Part shown: piece by piece, positions 30,229 to 41,462 of the stretch
Layout of the letters: each line of letters opens with the position of its first letter
Position numbering within the stretch: the stretch's first letter is position 1
Source of the DNA: CAVTYH01 sp963738835
GTDB lineage: Bacteria; Planctomycetota; Planctomycetia; Pirellulales; JADZDJ01
DNA: 64,000 bases
NCBI GenBank assembly: GCA_963738835.1
Contig: CAVTYH010000006.1
Span: 620,001 to 684,000, forward strand
Direction of reading: 5' to 3'
Position numbers and translations under genes: made by a program
Notes under the pieces: model-generated
The model's database searches: none
What the model was told of the DNA's origin: nothing
Seen by the model: the letters and a program-made list of their open reading frames with translations, nothing else

Positions 30229-32762
30229 ATGACTCAGCTCAAACGCACGACGGTCGATTGGTGCATTTTCGCGATCAGGCACATCTTTTTGTTGGCCTGT
30301 CTGGCTGTGGGAATGTTCATCGCGCATGCTAGTCATGCGGCGACCAACTCTCCGACCATGATGCCGGCATACGCCGGCAAACTTCTAGGCGAAACGCCGC
30401 CGCCCGCAGAGCCCCTAAGTCTTTGGTTTCGGCGACCGGCCACCGTCTGGACGAGCGCGTTGCCAGTGGGCAATGGACGCCAAGGGGCAATGATGTTTGG
30501 CGCCATCGATTCCGAAGTGCTCTGCCTCAATGAGGACACCCTCTGGGCCGGCGGTCCGTACACGCCCGATAACCCTGAAGCACTTTCCGCGCTCGCGGAG
30601 GTGCGTCAACTCATCTGGGATGGGAGATACGCCGATGCACAGCGCCTCATCTCGCAAAAAATGATGGCCAAGCCGTTGGGACAGCTTCCGTACCAACCGG
30701 TTGGCGACTTGCTGCTGGACTTTCCCCCGGTTGCAACTGCGGAGGACTATCGTCGCGAGCTCAATCTCCGCACCGCAACGTCCAGCGTTCAGTTCGCCTG
30801 CAACGGCATTAGGTACACACGCGAACTGTTCGCCAGTTCCGTCGACAATGTTTTGGTCCTGCGACTAACCGCCAGCAAGCCTGGCCAGATCAACTTCAAA
30901 CTTTCAATGCGCACAAACCAGAACCTCGTTGATGACGACAATCCTAGTTCCGGCGATACGCTGGTTTTGAGCGGCACCAACCGCGCTGCGCAGGGCATTG
31001 CCGGCGCGCTGAAGTTCCAATGCCGCGCGAAGATTCTCCACTCCGGCGGCACGCTTACGGCGACGACGCGTCCGGTCGAGCGAAGCGGCGGCGCTTCGGT
31101 TAGCCCCAGCGAGTACGCGCTCGCCGGCGCCGACACCGCCACCATCCTGATCGCATCCGCCACGAGCTACAAGAGATTCCACGACGTATCGGGTGATCCC
31201 AACCAAATTGCCGCTTCAATTGTCGAGAAAGCCGCTACCAAGGGTTACGATACCTTGCGAAAGGATCAACTCGCCGATCACCAGCAGCTCTTCGATCGCG
31301 TTTCGCTTGACCTGGGCACGACAGAGAACGCGAGGCTCCCGATCGACCAGAGAATCCGCGAATTCAGCAAAGGGGGCGATCCGGGACTGGTCGCGTTGTA
31401 TTTCCAATACGGGCGATATCTTTTGATCGCCAGCTCACGCCCCGGCGGGCAACCCGCCAATTTGCAGGGCCTTTGGAACGATCTTACGCAGCCGCCATGG
31501 GGAAGCAAGTACACTATCAATATCAACACCGAGATGAACTATTGGCCGGTGAACAACACCAATCTCGGCGAGTGCATTGAACCGCTCTTGGACGTTGTCG
31601 ACGATTTGCAGGTTTCGGGGGCCAAGACCGCTAAAACGATGTATGACGCCCGCGGTTGGGTGACGCACCACAATACCGATCTCTGGCGGGCCGCTGCTCC
31701 AATCGATGGACCGCAGTTCGGCATGTGGCCCACCGGTGGCGCGTGGTTGTGCAACACGCTGTGGGACCATTACGAGTTCACTCAGGACCGTGCCTTCCTG
31801 AAACGCTTGTATCCGGCCATCAAAGGGGCCACGGAATTCTTCCTCGACGCGCTGGTCGAGGAGCCCACACATAAGTGGCTGGTTACCAATCCCAGTCTTT
31901 CGCCGGAGAACTCGCACCATCGCGGCGCCGCCAATGCCGCGGGGCCGACGATGGATATGCAAATCCTTCGCGATCTGTTTGCACACTCGATCGAAGCTAG
32001 CGAAACACTAGGCATTGACGAGGATTTCTGCAAGCAAGTTGCCGTGGCGCGCCCGTTTGGCGCCCAATCAGATCGGCTCGGCGGGTCAACTTCAGGAATG
32101 GCTGGAAGATTGGGATATGCAGACTCCGGAGCCGCACCATCGGCACGTTTCGCACCTTTATGGGTTGTTTCCTGGTGAAGACATTTCGTTCGCCAATCAG
32201 CGTTTAGCGGCCGCCGTGAAGAAATCGCTTGAACTCCGCGGCGATGATGCGACGGGATGGGGCTTGGGCTGGCGGCTGAATCTGTGGGCCCGACTCCACG
32301 ATGGGGCCCATGCTTACAAAATTCTGCAGAACTTATTGACCCCGGCCAAACCAGAAATCACCTCCCGTGAACGCTCTGGCGTATACAACAATCTGTTTGA
32401 CGCACATCCACCCTTTCAGATCGACGGCAACTTTGGGGGCACGGCAGGCATCGCCGAAATGCTTCTGCAATCGGCCGCTCCCCGCGCTGGCGAGCCTGCA
32501 CGCATCGAGCTGCTACCTGCGCTTCCGCCGCAATGGCCGGAAGGCAGCGTTTCGGGATTATGCGCTCGCGGCGGATTTGAAGTGAAATTGAAGTGGCGCA
32601 GACGAAAAACTTGCCGGCGCCAAAATTATGAACATTGGTTCCCGCGCTACTGTCGATGTCGCCTATGCCGGTCAGACAAAACGCCTAACGCTGGATGCCG
32701 GCGCGACTCTTTCGCTCGACGCACAGCTGTCAATTATTGCCTTCAGCGCCGATGAAAAATGA
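30229..32762 (+). pseudogene. GH95 alpha-L-fucosidase-type enzyme, two frameshifts
   Basis: About 844 residues in three frames. The signal peptide is followed by the GH95 N-terminal domain (LWFRRPATVWTSALPVGNGR, NEDTLWAGGPY) and the (alpha/alpha)6 barrel (INTEMNYWPVNNTNLGEC, GTAGIAEMLLQ, LPALPPQWPEGSVSGLCARGGFEV). The C-terminal beta domain ends with SADEK at 32762. Frames change near 32050 (one base lost; restores RARLAPNQIG) and near 32595. GH95 enzymes cleave alpha-1,2-L-fucosides and in some cases alpha-L-galactosides, which occur on complex xylans and xyloglucan. Confidence 0.83.
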
Positions 32763-32793
32763 ATCTGCAAGTCATAGAACCAGGATCGTTGTC

Positions 32794-34901
32794 ATGCAAC
32801 GCTTTCGCCTTCATGTGGGGTCCGTCGTTCTGGCGGTGCTGAGCAGCGGCACCATCGCAGCCGCGCAGTCGGATTCTTCGGGGACCACGAACGGGCGGCA
32901 ATCTTGGGCCGCCGACAACGGAAATGGGACCTACTCCAACCCTCTATTCTATGAGGAATTTGAGGATCCCGACGTCATCCGAGTTGGCGAGGACTATTAC
33001 CTCGCCGGCACGACGATGCACATGAACCCAGCGGTTCAGATCATGCATTCCAAGGATTTGGTGAACTGGGAACTGGCCGGTTACTGCACGGACCGTCTCG
33101 ACCTCGGCCCCCTGTACCGCCTCGAGGGTGGGAACATCTATGGGAGAGGAATCTGGGCGCCATGCATCCGTTATCACGACGGAATGTTCTATGTCTTTTG
33201 CAACGTCAACGGCGCAGGTCTTCAGATTTTCTGTTCCAAGTCAATTTCTGGTCCCTGGGAGCGCAACCAACTGCCCGGGCGGCACGATCTGTCGGTGCTT
33301 TTCGATGACGACGGCAAAATCTACATCATTTCCGGTGGCAGCAGCCCTTATCCAATCGAAGAACTCGCACCGGACCTCAAATCCTTTGCCTCCGGCGCCC
33401 GTCACCAACTGGTCGGCCGGATGGGTGAAGGTCATCACCTCTACAAGGTCAAGGGAAAGTATTACGATATTTCCGCCATCCCAGGCGGAACAGTTGACCA
33501 GATGGTCGCACGGGCCGACTCGATTGACGGGCCTTGGACGGTTGACCGCATGGTTCAGGGCGAGTCACTTGGCGTGACCACGGTGGCGCCCTTCGCGCCC
33601 AACCCACTGACCGCGGGCTGACTCTGCATCAGGGTGGCATGGTAGACACGCCGACAGGTGAATGGTGGAGCATCATCATGTCCGACCATGGCAGCGCGGG
33701 CCGCATGGTCGCTCTGGTCCCCGTCACCTGGGACAACGACTTCCCGCTGATCGGGCTGCCCGGCAACCTCCGCAAAGCGCCCAATACGTGGATTAAGCCC
33801 AACACCGGCCATAACCAGGATCCCAAGCCGGCTTTTGTTCATGACGACAACTTCGACGGCGGCAAGCTCAACCCGCTCTGGCAGTGGAATCACGTTCCCG
33901 ACGACACCAAATGGTCTCTGACCGAGAAGCCTGGTGTGCTACGCTTGCATTCCCTGCCCGCCACCGACTTTTACAATGCCCGCAACAGCATTTGCCAGCG
34001 GCCACCCGCGCCCGAGTCCACTATGACCGTCGAACTGGACACGTCGGGTTTGGTTGCCGGCGACACCGCAGGTATGGCGCTCTTGAGTTCTCCCTATGCC
34101 TGGGTTGGCGTGGTGAAAACGGCCGAGGGCACTTCGTTGCAGATGCTCGACGCCACCGGGAGCGGTGGCGGACGCCGAGGCGCCCCCGCCGCCCCGGCCA
34201 ATCCCCCGACTATGGGCCCGACCAATCCTCCCACGCACCTGTGGTTGCGTGTCGCCTGCAACTTCGACACCGACGCGGCTCTCTTCAGTTGGAGCGCCGA
34301 CGGCAAGGAATTCGCTGCTTTGGGCAAGCCCTTTACCATGACCTTTCAGCTACGGACCTTCCAAGGTGTTCGCCCGACCTTGTTCAATTTCAACACCTCG
34401 GGCCAACCGGGCGGTTATGCCGACTTCGACAACTACACGGTTGAGCAGCCGCGCGCTCGGGGAATTGAACGCGAGATTCCCATCGGCAAAACCATTACGC
34501 TCACCAGTGGCGCCGATGGCAGTTTGCTGGCTGCCGACACTCAAAACATGTCATTGGTCAACGTGGCGACCAACGACGCTGGTTTGGTCGCCGAAAACGC
34601 TCGCTTCAAGGTCATCGATCTGGGCAAGGGCCGCGTGGCGCTAAGGGCTGCTAACGGCCGATTCGTTTCCGCCGACGGCGCGGGTGTTTCGTTAAACGAC
34701 CTGGGCGGCAAGACGCCGGGCGATGCCGAATCCTTCCAATGGATTAACCTAATGCGCGGCGACATGATGCTCATGTCCCTAACGAATCATCGGTATCTGG
34801 CCACCAAGCCGAATAATCCGGGGCCTGTTACAGACACTGCCATTGGCCCGACGCCCGCCCGCAAGAGCGGCGAGTGCTTTAACTGGAAGGCCATTGAGTG
34901 A
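32794..34901 (+). pseudogene. GH43 beta-xylosidase/arabinofuranosidase with C-terminal beta-trefoil-like domain, one frameshift
   Basis: About 700 residues. From ATG 32794: signal peptide, five-bladed GH43 propeller (DPDVIRVGEDYYLAGTT with the base Asp, GIWAPCIRYHDGMFYVF, LFDDDGKIYIISGG, GEGHHLYKVKGKYYDI with the general-acid Glu), a beta-sandwich (DDNFDGGKLNPLWQWNHVPD) as in GH43 beta-xylosidases, and a fascin/trefoil-like end (LRAANGRFVSADGAGVSL). An insert GGGRRGAPAAPANPP interrupts the sandwich. The frame breaks near 33610-33620 (TAG-stop versus GLTLHQGGMVD). It follows the GH95 gene by 32 bases. Confidence 0.83.
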
Positions 34902-34992
34902 CTTCTTTGGCCATCCGCGGATGCATTCGATGCGTCTTGATCACCCTCAAAAATGTAGACGAGTGTTTACCCTTCAGAGGAATGAAATCGCT

Positions 34993-37256
34993 ATGTCGAC
35001 CGTCGCCAGAACAAAGTTGAACCTACTCAGGTCCATCGTTTTCATTTCGGGAATTGTGATTGCAGCGCCGGCTGCTTTCGGGCAATTACCCGACAAAGAT
35101 GAGAAAGCCGGGCCGGTGTACGATGACCATCAAAACATGATGGATCAACTTGGCATCACAAAGCTCCGTCCAGGCCGCAACGGTCAAAGCAAAAATGACG
35201 AGGCGACCGCCAATCCGTACCAGGATTCGATGCCCGATATACTAACGATGAAGGACGGCACGAAAGTCACCAGTGCTGATCAGTGGCCGAAGCGCCGAGC
35301 GGAAATTGTGGAAGATTTCCAGCGCGAAGTTTACGGCCAAATACCAGACAATGTTCCCAAGGTGACTTGGGAAGTGACCGCCACGACCGAAGGCACAAGT
35401 GGTGGAATACCGACGGTGACGAAAACGCTGGTCGGCCATGTCGATAACAGCGCTTGCCCGGAAATCACGGTGAACATTCATGCGAGCTTCACTGTGCCGA
35501 GCGCAGCCAAAACGCCCGTGCCGATTTTGATTGAGTTCGGTGGTTTCGGCGGATTTGGCGGTCGAAAGAGTGGACCGCCGCCGGGAGCGCCGCCGGCAAG
35601 CCAGGCCGCTCCGCCATGGCCTCAACAAGCCATCGCGCACAGTTGGGGTTACGGGAGCATCAATCCCGGAAGCATTCAACCGGACAACAATCAGTTGCGT
35701 ACCGGAATTATCGGCCTGACGAACAAGGGCCAGCCGCGCAAACCCGACGATTGGGGCGCGCTGCGTGCCTGGCAATGGGGCGTGAGCCGGCTGATCGATT
35801 ATTTCGAAGCCAATCCGGATGCGAAGGTCGACCCCAAAAAAGTTGGCGTGGAAGGCGTTTCACGGTATGGCAAAGCGGCGATTGTGGCAGAAGCGTTTGA
35901 GCCGCGCGTCGCGGTATCGTTCGTCGCCTCCTCGGGGGAAGGTGGCGCGAAACTGCATCGGCACATTTTTGGTGAAGCGGTCGAGAACCTGACTGGCGGC
36001 GAGTACTACTGGATGGCGGGCAACTTCATGAAGTACGGCGCCGCCGAGCCATTCACCAAGACGGCGGCTGATATTCCGGTTGATTCGCACGAGCTGATCG
36101 CACTTTCGCGCCGCGGCCGTGCTTCATCAGTTACGGTATTCCCCAAAAAGGCGATCCCGAATGGGTCGACGCGCACGGTAGCTTCATGGCCGGCGTGTTG
36201 GCAGGGCCGGTGTATCGATTGCTCGGAAAGAAAGACTTTGGCACGGCCGGCGACTACTTGACCGACGCGATGCCGGAAGTCGGCCAGCTGATTGGCGGCG
36301 AACTGGCCTGGCGGCAGCACGAAGGCGGCCACACGTCGGTGCCAAATTTCCCAGCGTTTTTCGAGTGGGTCGGCAATTACATCGAAACACCGGCGGTACC
36401 ACAGACCGCGAATGCGGGCTCGGCGGCGAAGGAAAAGCCAGACGACGCGGCGAAATCGGACAACGGCACGGCGAAGTCCGATAGCTCCGCGGCGAAATCG
36501 GATAGTTCGAAATCAGACGAGGCAAAGGCCGATAGCGCTGCGAAGTCAAACGCCACAATTGCCGAAATGTCTCCGCGCCCGCGAGTCAATTCCGCAATCG
36601 TGCCGCGTTTGAATTCTAGCTTCATGGCCAAGCACCGCGCCAATGTTGAAGTTGCCAAGAAAGGCGATATCGACTTGCTATTCCTGGGCGATTCCATTAC
36701 CGACTTTTGGCGCAATGGCGGTCGTGGCGGCGTCACGGACGACGCAGCGCCGCTGGCTGGCAGGCCAGTGTTCGACAAGTTCTACGGCGACATGAAAACC
36801 GCCAACTTCGGCATTGCGGGCGATACCACGCAGGGCGTCCTGTGGCGACTGCAAAATGGGGAAGGGGAAGGCTTCAAACCAAAAGCCATCATGCTGATGA
36901 TCGGCACGAACAACACTTCGGCCAGAAATACGCCGCAGGAAATTGCCATGGGCGTCGCCGCAGATGTGTTCGAACTGCGAAAAGACTTTCCCGATGCGAA
37001 AATTCTGCTATTGGGGATCTTTCCTCGCGGTCCAGCAAACGCGCTGGTGCGGGCGCAGATTGCGGAAATCAATAAGGCAATTTCGGCCTTGAACGATAAC
37101 AATCACATCATCTACTTAGACATCGGTTCCAAATTCCTTGCCGAAGACGGTTCCATTCCCAAAGATGTGATGAGTGACGGCCTGCATCCCACGACTAAAG
37201 GCTACCAAATCTGGGCGGAAGCAGTGCACGAGTCGCTGGAAAACCTAATGAAATAG
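34993..37256 (+). pseudogene. CE15 glucuronoyl esterase fused to SGNH esterase, one frameshift
   Basis: About 754 residues. ATG 34993 gives a signal peptide (LLRSIVFISGIVIAAPAAFG). The CE15 half has PVPILIEFGGFGGFGG, the nucleophile motif VEGVSRYGKAAIVAEA, LTGGEYYWMAGNF and a His in HEGGHTSVPNFPAFFEWV. Next is a charged linker of repeated AAKSD/KSDSS units (roughly residues 478-515). The SGNH half has LFLGDSITDFW, NFGIAGDTTQGVLWRLQNGE, LMIGTNNTSA and DGLHPTTKGYQIWA. One frameshift near 36110-36125 breaks the CE15 part. CE15 enzymes cut ester links between glucuronoxylan and lignin; the SGNH half probably deacetylates xylan. Confidence 0.82.
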
Positions 37257-37396
37257 CTGGTCGGTTGTATTTCGAGCTGATCGCTTGGACTCAATGTCTA
37301 TCGTGAATTTGCGACGCAATGCTCCGCCCGGTCCGTAGTTTAAGGCCGCTTAATCGTGTTGAGATTCGGCCTATACGTCTCCGCTTCACGATCCAT

Positions 37397-37651
37397 TCAA
37401 TTACCCACAAGTTTATTCCTCAATTCAAAGCCCAAGTGCATATCTGTGAGCCGCGTTAGTCCGCGCCAGAGCACGATGTTTCCCGGTGGTGGATCCTTCC
37501 CGCGCCACAGGTAGCCGCCAAGTTTGGCAACCACGGTAAGGTAATGGGTGATTGTCCGCCTCCAGGGCGATTTCGTGATTCCCGCGATTCGATCCAGAAG
37601 CTCAATCTCTGTCTTCGTGAATGCGACTTCGGCCGAGGCCTGCGGTGTCAA
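37397..37651 (-). pseudogene. IS4-family transposase, C-terminal fragment
   Basis: 85 residues with WRRTITHYLTVVAKLGGYL, PPPGNIVLWRGLTRLTDMHLGF, which is the characteristic C-terminus of Tn5/IS4-group transposases. The catalytic DDE core is missing. It is next to the IS110 and IS630 remnants. Confidence 0.75.
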
Positions 37652-37806
37652 ACGGTTTACCCTCGAATGGCACGTAGTTTTACCTAACTCCTTTCAGGAT
37701 TTCACGTTTGAGTTGGTTCCTCGGTTTCATCATTCGATCGTACTTCTTTTGTCTGCGTTTTCGCTGGCGCGGTTCTGTCACCGTTTTCGACGCAAGGAGA
37801 CCGGAC

Positions 37807-38700
37807 ATGAAGATTTTGGCAATCGACCTCGGCAAGTCTAAGAGCACGGCGTGCGTCTTTAAAAGTTTCACCGGCGAACATGGCTTTACAATAGTTCGCA
37901 CCCAACCTAGCGACTTTCAGCATCTTTTAGCGACACATCGGCCGTAACGCGTCGTAATCGAAATCGGATCGGCGGCAGGCTGGGTCCACGACATGGCGCT
38001 AACCATGGGCTTGCAGATTCAAGTCGCCAACCCCAATCACGAGGCGTGGCGGTGGAAGAATGTCAAGCGTAAGACAGACAAGGATGATGCTCTCGAACTG
38101 GCCCAATTGTCGGCGATGAATCAATTGCCGACGCTCCAGCTTCCCTCGGCCAAAGGCCGCCAATGGCGTTCGCTGATCGGCTATCGCCACACCTTGGTGG
38201 CCCGGCGGACGGCAATTAAAAACCACATCCGCTCCGTTCTTGACCGTCAGGGGATCAGTTGGCCGGGAGGCAAATCAGGCTGGACCAACCAGTCGATCGC
38301 AGCGCTCAAGCTCATCGCCCGCCTGGCGAACCATGCCAAGCCGGACGACTTGTGGCGATTCGAACTTCTCATGGAGCTGGAGGCAATGGCTCAGATGCAA
38401 ACGCTGATCAACCAGGTGGAAGGCAGGCTTGACGCATTGGCAAAGGCGGATGCCCGCGTCCAACAGTTGCAGACTATTTCTGGAGTTGGTCCACGGTTGG
38501 CGGAGGTGGTTGTCGCCGTCCTCGACGACGCCAAGCGATTCAAGACCGCCAAACAAGTGGGGGCCTATGCAGGTCTGACACCCACGCAATTCGTGTCCGG
38601 CAAGATGCGTAGGCAAGGCGGAATCAGCGGCCGGGGAAACAAACTGCTACGGGCCCTCTTGGTCCAGGTCTCCTGGCTGGCACGGCGCTCGAATGGGAAA
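37807..38700 (+). pseudogene. IS110-family transposase, premature stop and truncated C-terminus
   Basis: The frame starts with the DEDD motif MKILAIDLGKSKST behind an AAGGAG ribosome-binding site, and continues through VVIEIGSAAGWVHD, KTDKDDALELAQL and the helix-hairpin transposase_20 part (LQTISGVGPRLAEVVVAVL, GAYAGLTPTQFVSGKMRRQGG). An in-frame TAA at 37945-37947 separates residues 46 and 48. The usual end of the protein is lost: at about 38697-38705 the sequence joins the antisense of an unrelated gene. The element is inactive. Confidence 0.85.
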
Positions 38701-39107
38701 GTCCGGCCCCCATACAAACGTTTGGTCGTCACGCAGGAAGAGCGGGGCACATTCCTTGTGAATCCAGTCGGACGAGACAAACGACTTACAGAACGGCAAG
38801 TAAAATAGGTAGATCAAATCCATTCGGCTGCCAGCTCCGCTACGGCTCTTGTGGACAGCAAGATGGTAAAAGATCTCAATCCTGAACATGTGAGCGGCAT
38901 AAGGCGCATACTCAGCAAGGGGAGTGAAATCAGTCAGCGACCATCTGGCGACTATTTCGTCTTGATAGCGGGGATCAATAACCAGCATTGTCGCGGCAAG
39001 TACGAAATGCCGCTCTGGCCCGAGCTTATCGATTTTGTCGTCCGTAAGTTTAAGGACATCAGCAAGTGATTCGCACGAAGTGTCAAAAGAACTGGCACGG
39101 AGTCTTA
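38701..39107 (-). pseudogene. Conserved protein of unknown function, 3' part (separated by IS630)
   Basis: An open minus-strand frame with LADVLKLTDDKIDKLGPERH, MLVIDPRYQDEIVARWSLTD, YAPYAAHMFRIEIFYHLA, DLIYLFYLPFCKSFVSSDW and APLFLRDDQTFVWGPD. It continues, in the same frame, the gene that begins at 40603, once the IS630 element and one TA are removed. The C-terminus is cut by the IS110 remnant. I do not know its function. Confidence 0.65.
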
Positions 39108-40136
39108 GAGCGCTTCCACCGAGGCTCTAGCGCCCTCTAGGCGAACTGGTTAAGCTGGGGCCATCTCAAGGAGGTGGTCGATGGAAGCTTACACGAAGGA
39201 GTTTCGTAGCCAAGTGCTGGCTGCGTGCGATGCGAATGTAGGGACTCAAGCCGTGGCGTTGCGGTTTGGCGTCTCCGAATCTTGGGTCCGACGGATTAAG
39301 CAGCACCGTCGCGAGAAAGGTCAGATTGCCGCGAAGACGACGCGTGACCGCAAGCCCAAGTGGCAAGCTTGGGCCGAGTGGTTGTTAGCCAAGATCGACG
39401 CGCGGCCGGACATTTATCTACGTGAACTGCAAGCCGACCTGAAAGCGGAACGGGGCCAAGAAGTGTGCCTGCAAACGATCTGCAACGCTTGCGCTGCGCT
39501 GGAACGAACGCGAAAAAAAAGACGCTGATCGCCTCCGAGCAGGAACGTCCTGACGTGGCGGATCGGCGTCTGGAGTGGCGCGGCGTCCCAAGCGGCGATC
39601 GATCCACGCCAGGTGGTCTTCATCGACGAAACCTGGGCCAAAACCAACATGACCCGCATCTATGGCCGGTCGCCGCAAGGTGCGCACCCTGACCGAAAAG
39701 ACACCCTCGGGGCGCTGGCAAACGACGACCTTTCTCGGAGCCTTGCGGGCCGAAGGTTTTGTGGCCCCGCTGACGGTGGATGGCGCCATGAACGGCTCCC
39801 TCTTTCTCGCGTGGATCAAACAACACTTCGCGCCCACGCTCCGGCCGGGCGACATCGTGGTGATGGACAATCTATCCAGCCACAAAGTGAAGGGGGTGCG
39901 GCAAGCCATCGAAGCCGCCGGCGCTGAACTACGTTATCTGCCACCCTACTCGCCCGACCTCAACCCCATTGAGCTGGCATTTTCAAAACTGAAGAAGCTG
40001 CTCCGCGACGGCGCAGAGCGCACCGTCGATAAGCTTTGAGAACTTTGTGGCCGCATTCTGGAAGAGTTCAACGAAACCGAATGCCGCCGCTACTTCCGGC
40101 ACTGCGGATACCGCTATACGTAAAATGGAACTGCAC
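39108..40136 (+). mobile_element. IS630-family insertion sequence, 1029 bp, flanked by TA duplication
   Basis: Ends are set by the TA dinucleotides at 39106-39107 and 40137-40138, the target duplication expected for IS630. The terminal sequences (GAGCGCTTCCACC on the left; GTGCAGTTCCATT read inward from the right) are weak inverted repeats sharing TTCCA. Removing the element and one TA rejoins a minus-strand gene in frame, which supports these borders strongly. Confidence 0.8.
39181..40123 (+). pseudogene. IS630 transposase, frameshifted and with an internal TGA
   Basis: N-terminal helix-turn-helix (GTQAVALRFGVSESWVRRI, RKPKWQAWAEWLLAKIDARP), then the DDE part: VVFIDETWAKTNMTRIYGR (Asp), IVVMDNLSSHKVKGVR (Asp) and LPPYSPDLNPIELAFSKLK (Glu). 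Frames change near 39515-39520 and 39660-39680. A TGA at 40038-40040 lies where TGG (Trp) is expected before ELCGRILEEFNETE. The original stop is TAA at 40121. Not functional. Confidence 0.82.
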
Positions 40137-40137
40137 T

Positions 40138-40603
40138 AGTTCTTTGATGACTTCGGTCGTTTTGAACCCCAACGATAAGTTTCGCCACCGCTGGGCGACG
40201 GTATGCTCGACTTCCTTAAACTCTTCTAGTCCACAGCGGCGAAAAGCTTCACACTCTGGCGGTTCCTGCGCCGCAGCGACGGACTGCCCGCCGATTACGG
40301 CCTGCGCCATTGCCGGTAGAAGGATCTGGCCGCTGTTCGGGATGCTTTCGGCGAGAAGATTCGCGGTGCATGCCGTGATGTGATAAACGTTCGGCCGCCC
40401 ATTTCGCTCTGGAAATATTGGAGCGATGATTCTGACAATTTCTTCCGGTGTACTCCTGCCGGGGCTGGCTCCTTCAGGTCCGCCAACGTCTCGACATAAA
40501 AGACCGGACAGACGTTCGTCAGAAAGAAGTGGTCAAACCAAACTGCCTCGTCAACAGTGAGGGATTGCAGGAACGATTTGTCGAACAACAAAATTGGTCC
40601 CAT
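40138..40603 (-). pseudogene. Conserved protein of unknown function, 5' part (interrupted by IS630)
   Basis: Begins MGPILLFDKSFLQSLTVDEAVWF and, after a one-base loss near 40469, continues TPEEIVRIIAPIFPERNGRP, NVYHITACTANLLAES, MAQAVIGGQSVAAAQEPPE and FKTTEVIKEL, where IS630 enters. The 3' part is at 38701-39107. The opening FDKSFLQSL... FYVETLADL resembles conserved bacterial proteins of unknown role that I cannot name. Confidence 0.65.
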
Positions 40604-40671
40604 TCGGTACCTCCTTGTATGCGCACATTATCAGCTAACCTGGACACCGCAAAGCCGCCGGTGGTTCGAGC

Positions 40672-40860
40672 TCACGCGAATAGTATCTCGCCAATTGAAC
40701 CGTTAATGGCCCCAATCGCCATCAACGCCGTGCTGTCCAGGTAATCGTCCCGTCCTCGCGGCCCGTCAGGATGTTGCACGCTCAAATATTCACTGTCGCC
40801 CTTGTACTCGCGAACCAAATTGATCGTTTGCTCTTCAAATGCGGGTGCCAGCGGATGATC
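40672..40860 (-). pseudogene. Possible phage terminase large-subunit C-terminal fragment
   Basis: About 60 codons with FEEQTINLVREYKGDSEYL, VQHPDGPRGRDDYLDSTALM. The HP-DD-D-TAL spacing is like the nuclease end of terminase large subunits. It starts exactly where the 602-bp duplicated segment ends and has no start codon of its own. The identification is tentative. Confidence 0.3.
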
Positions 40861-41120
40861 CCCCATCCGAATCGGCAATAGGCAGCGATTGGATAACGTA
40901 TCTGGACGAACTTGCCCGCCTGAAGCCGCCCGCGGATGATGCCGCCTTTCAAAAGGAAGTCTCGCAAGCGAAGTGCGAAGCGAAGCTGAAATTCACCGAT
41001 TGGCTCAGATCGAAGCTGAACGTTGTGGTCAATCCCGATTCGATTTTCGACTATCAGGTCAAACGCATTCACGAACTCAAGCGGCAACTGTTGAACGCGC
41101 TGCGGATCGTCGTGTCCTAC
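40861..41120 (+). pseudogene. Glycogen phosphorylase internal fragment, copy 2
   Basis: Same 87-codon piece as at 15017-15276 (SDWITYLDELARLKPP, FDYQVKRIHELKRQLLNAL). It is oriented tail-to-tail with the oxidoreductase gene. The rest of the phosphorylase gene is not in the window. Confidence 0.75.
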
Positions 41121-41462
41121 GGATGGCTTGGCGCCTATATCGCGGTCATTTGGGACTATCGAGGTGAGTGCTGTGTCGTTCGAACGTCGCAACTCCACGG
41201 TCGTCGTTGCCGCTATCTGATTTGAATCGCCTTGCCAGTTTGGGTCGACTCGTAAGCCGCCATCATGACTTTCAAGTCTTTGAGCCCTTCTTCACCCGTG
41301 GTTAACGGGGCCTTGTCGTTGAGAACGCACTCGCTGAAGTGATCCATCTCGGACGCGAAGTGGTTCACAGGCTCAACTTGCACTTCCTCTCTGTCGCGTC
41401 CGCGAGGCCGCCAAAGGCGATTGTCTTGATATGACCAGTACGGTTCGGATTCCAATTGCCCC
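40861..41462 (-). repeat. 602-bp duplicated segment, copy 2 (source copy)
   Basis: Reverse complement of 14675-15276; coordinates in the two copies sum to 56137 throughout. Here the oxidoreductase part is joined to its complete gene, so this is probably the original and the other the derived copy. Both borders lie in short C/G runs. Confidence 0.9.

Noticed and set aside
3739..37256. A Bacteroidota-type polysaccharide utilisation locus
   Set aside because: No SusC/SusD pair is present; uptake is by GPH symporters, and the surface motifs are planctomycete.
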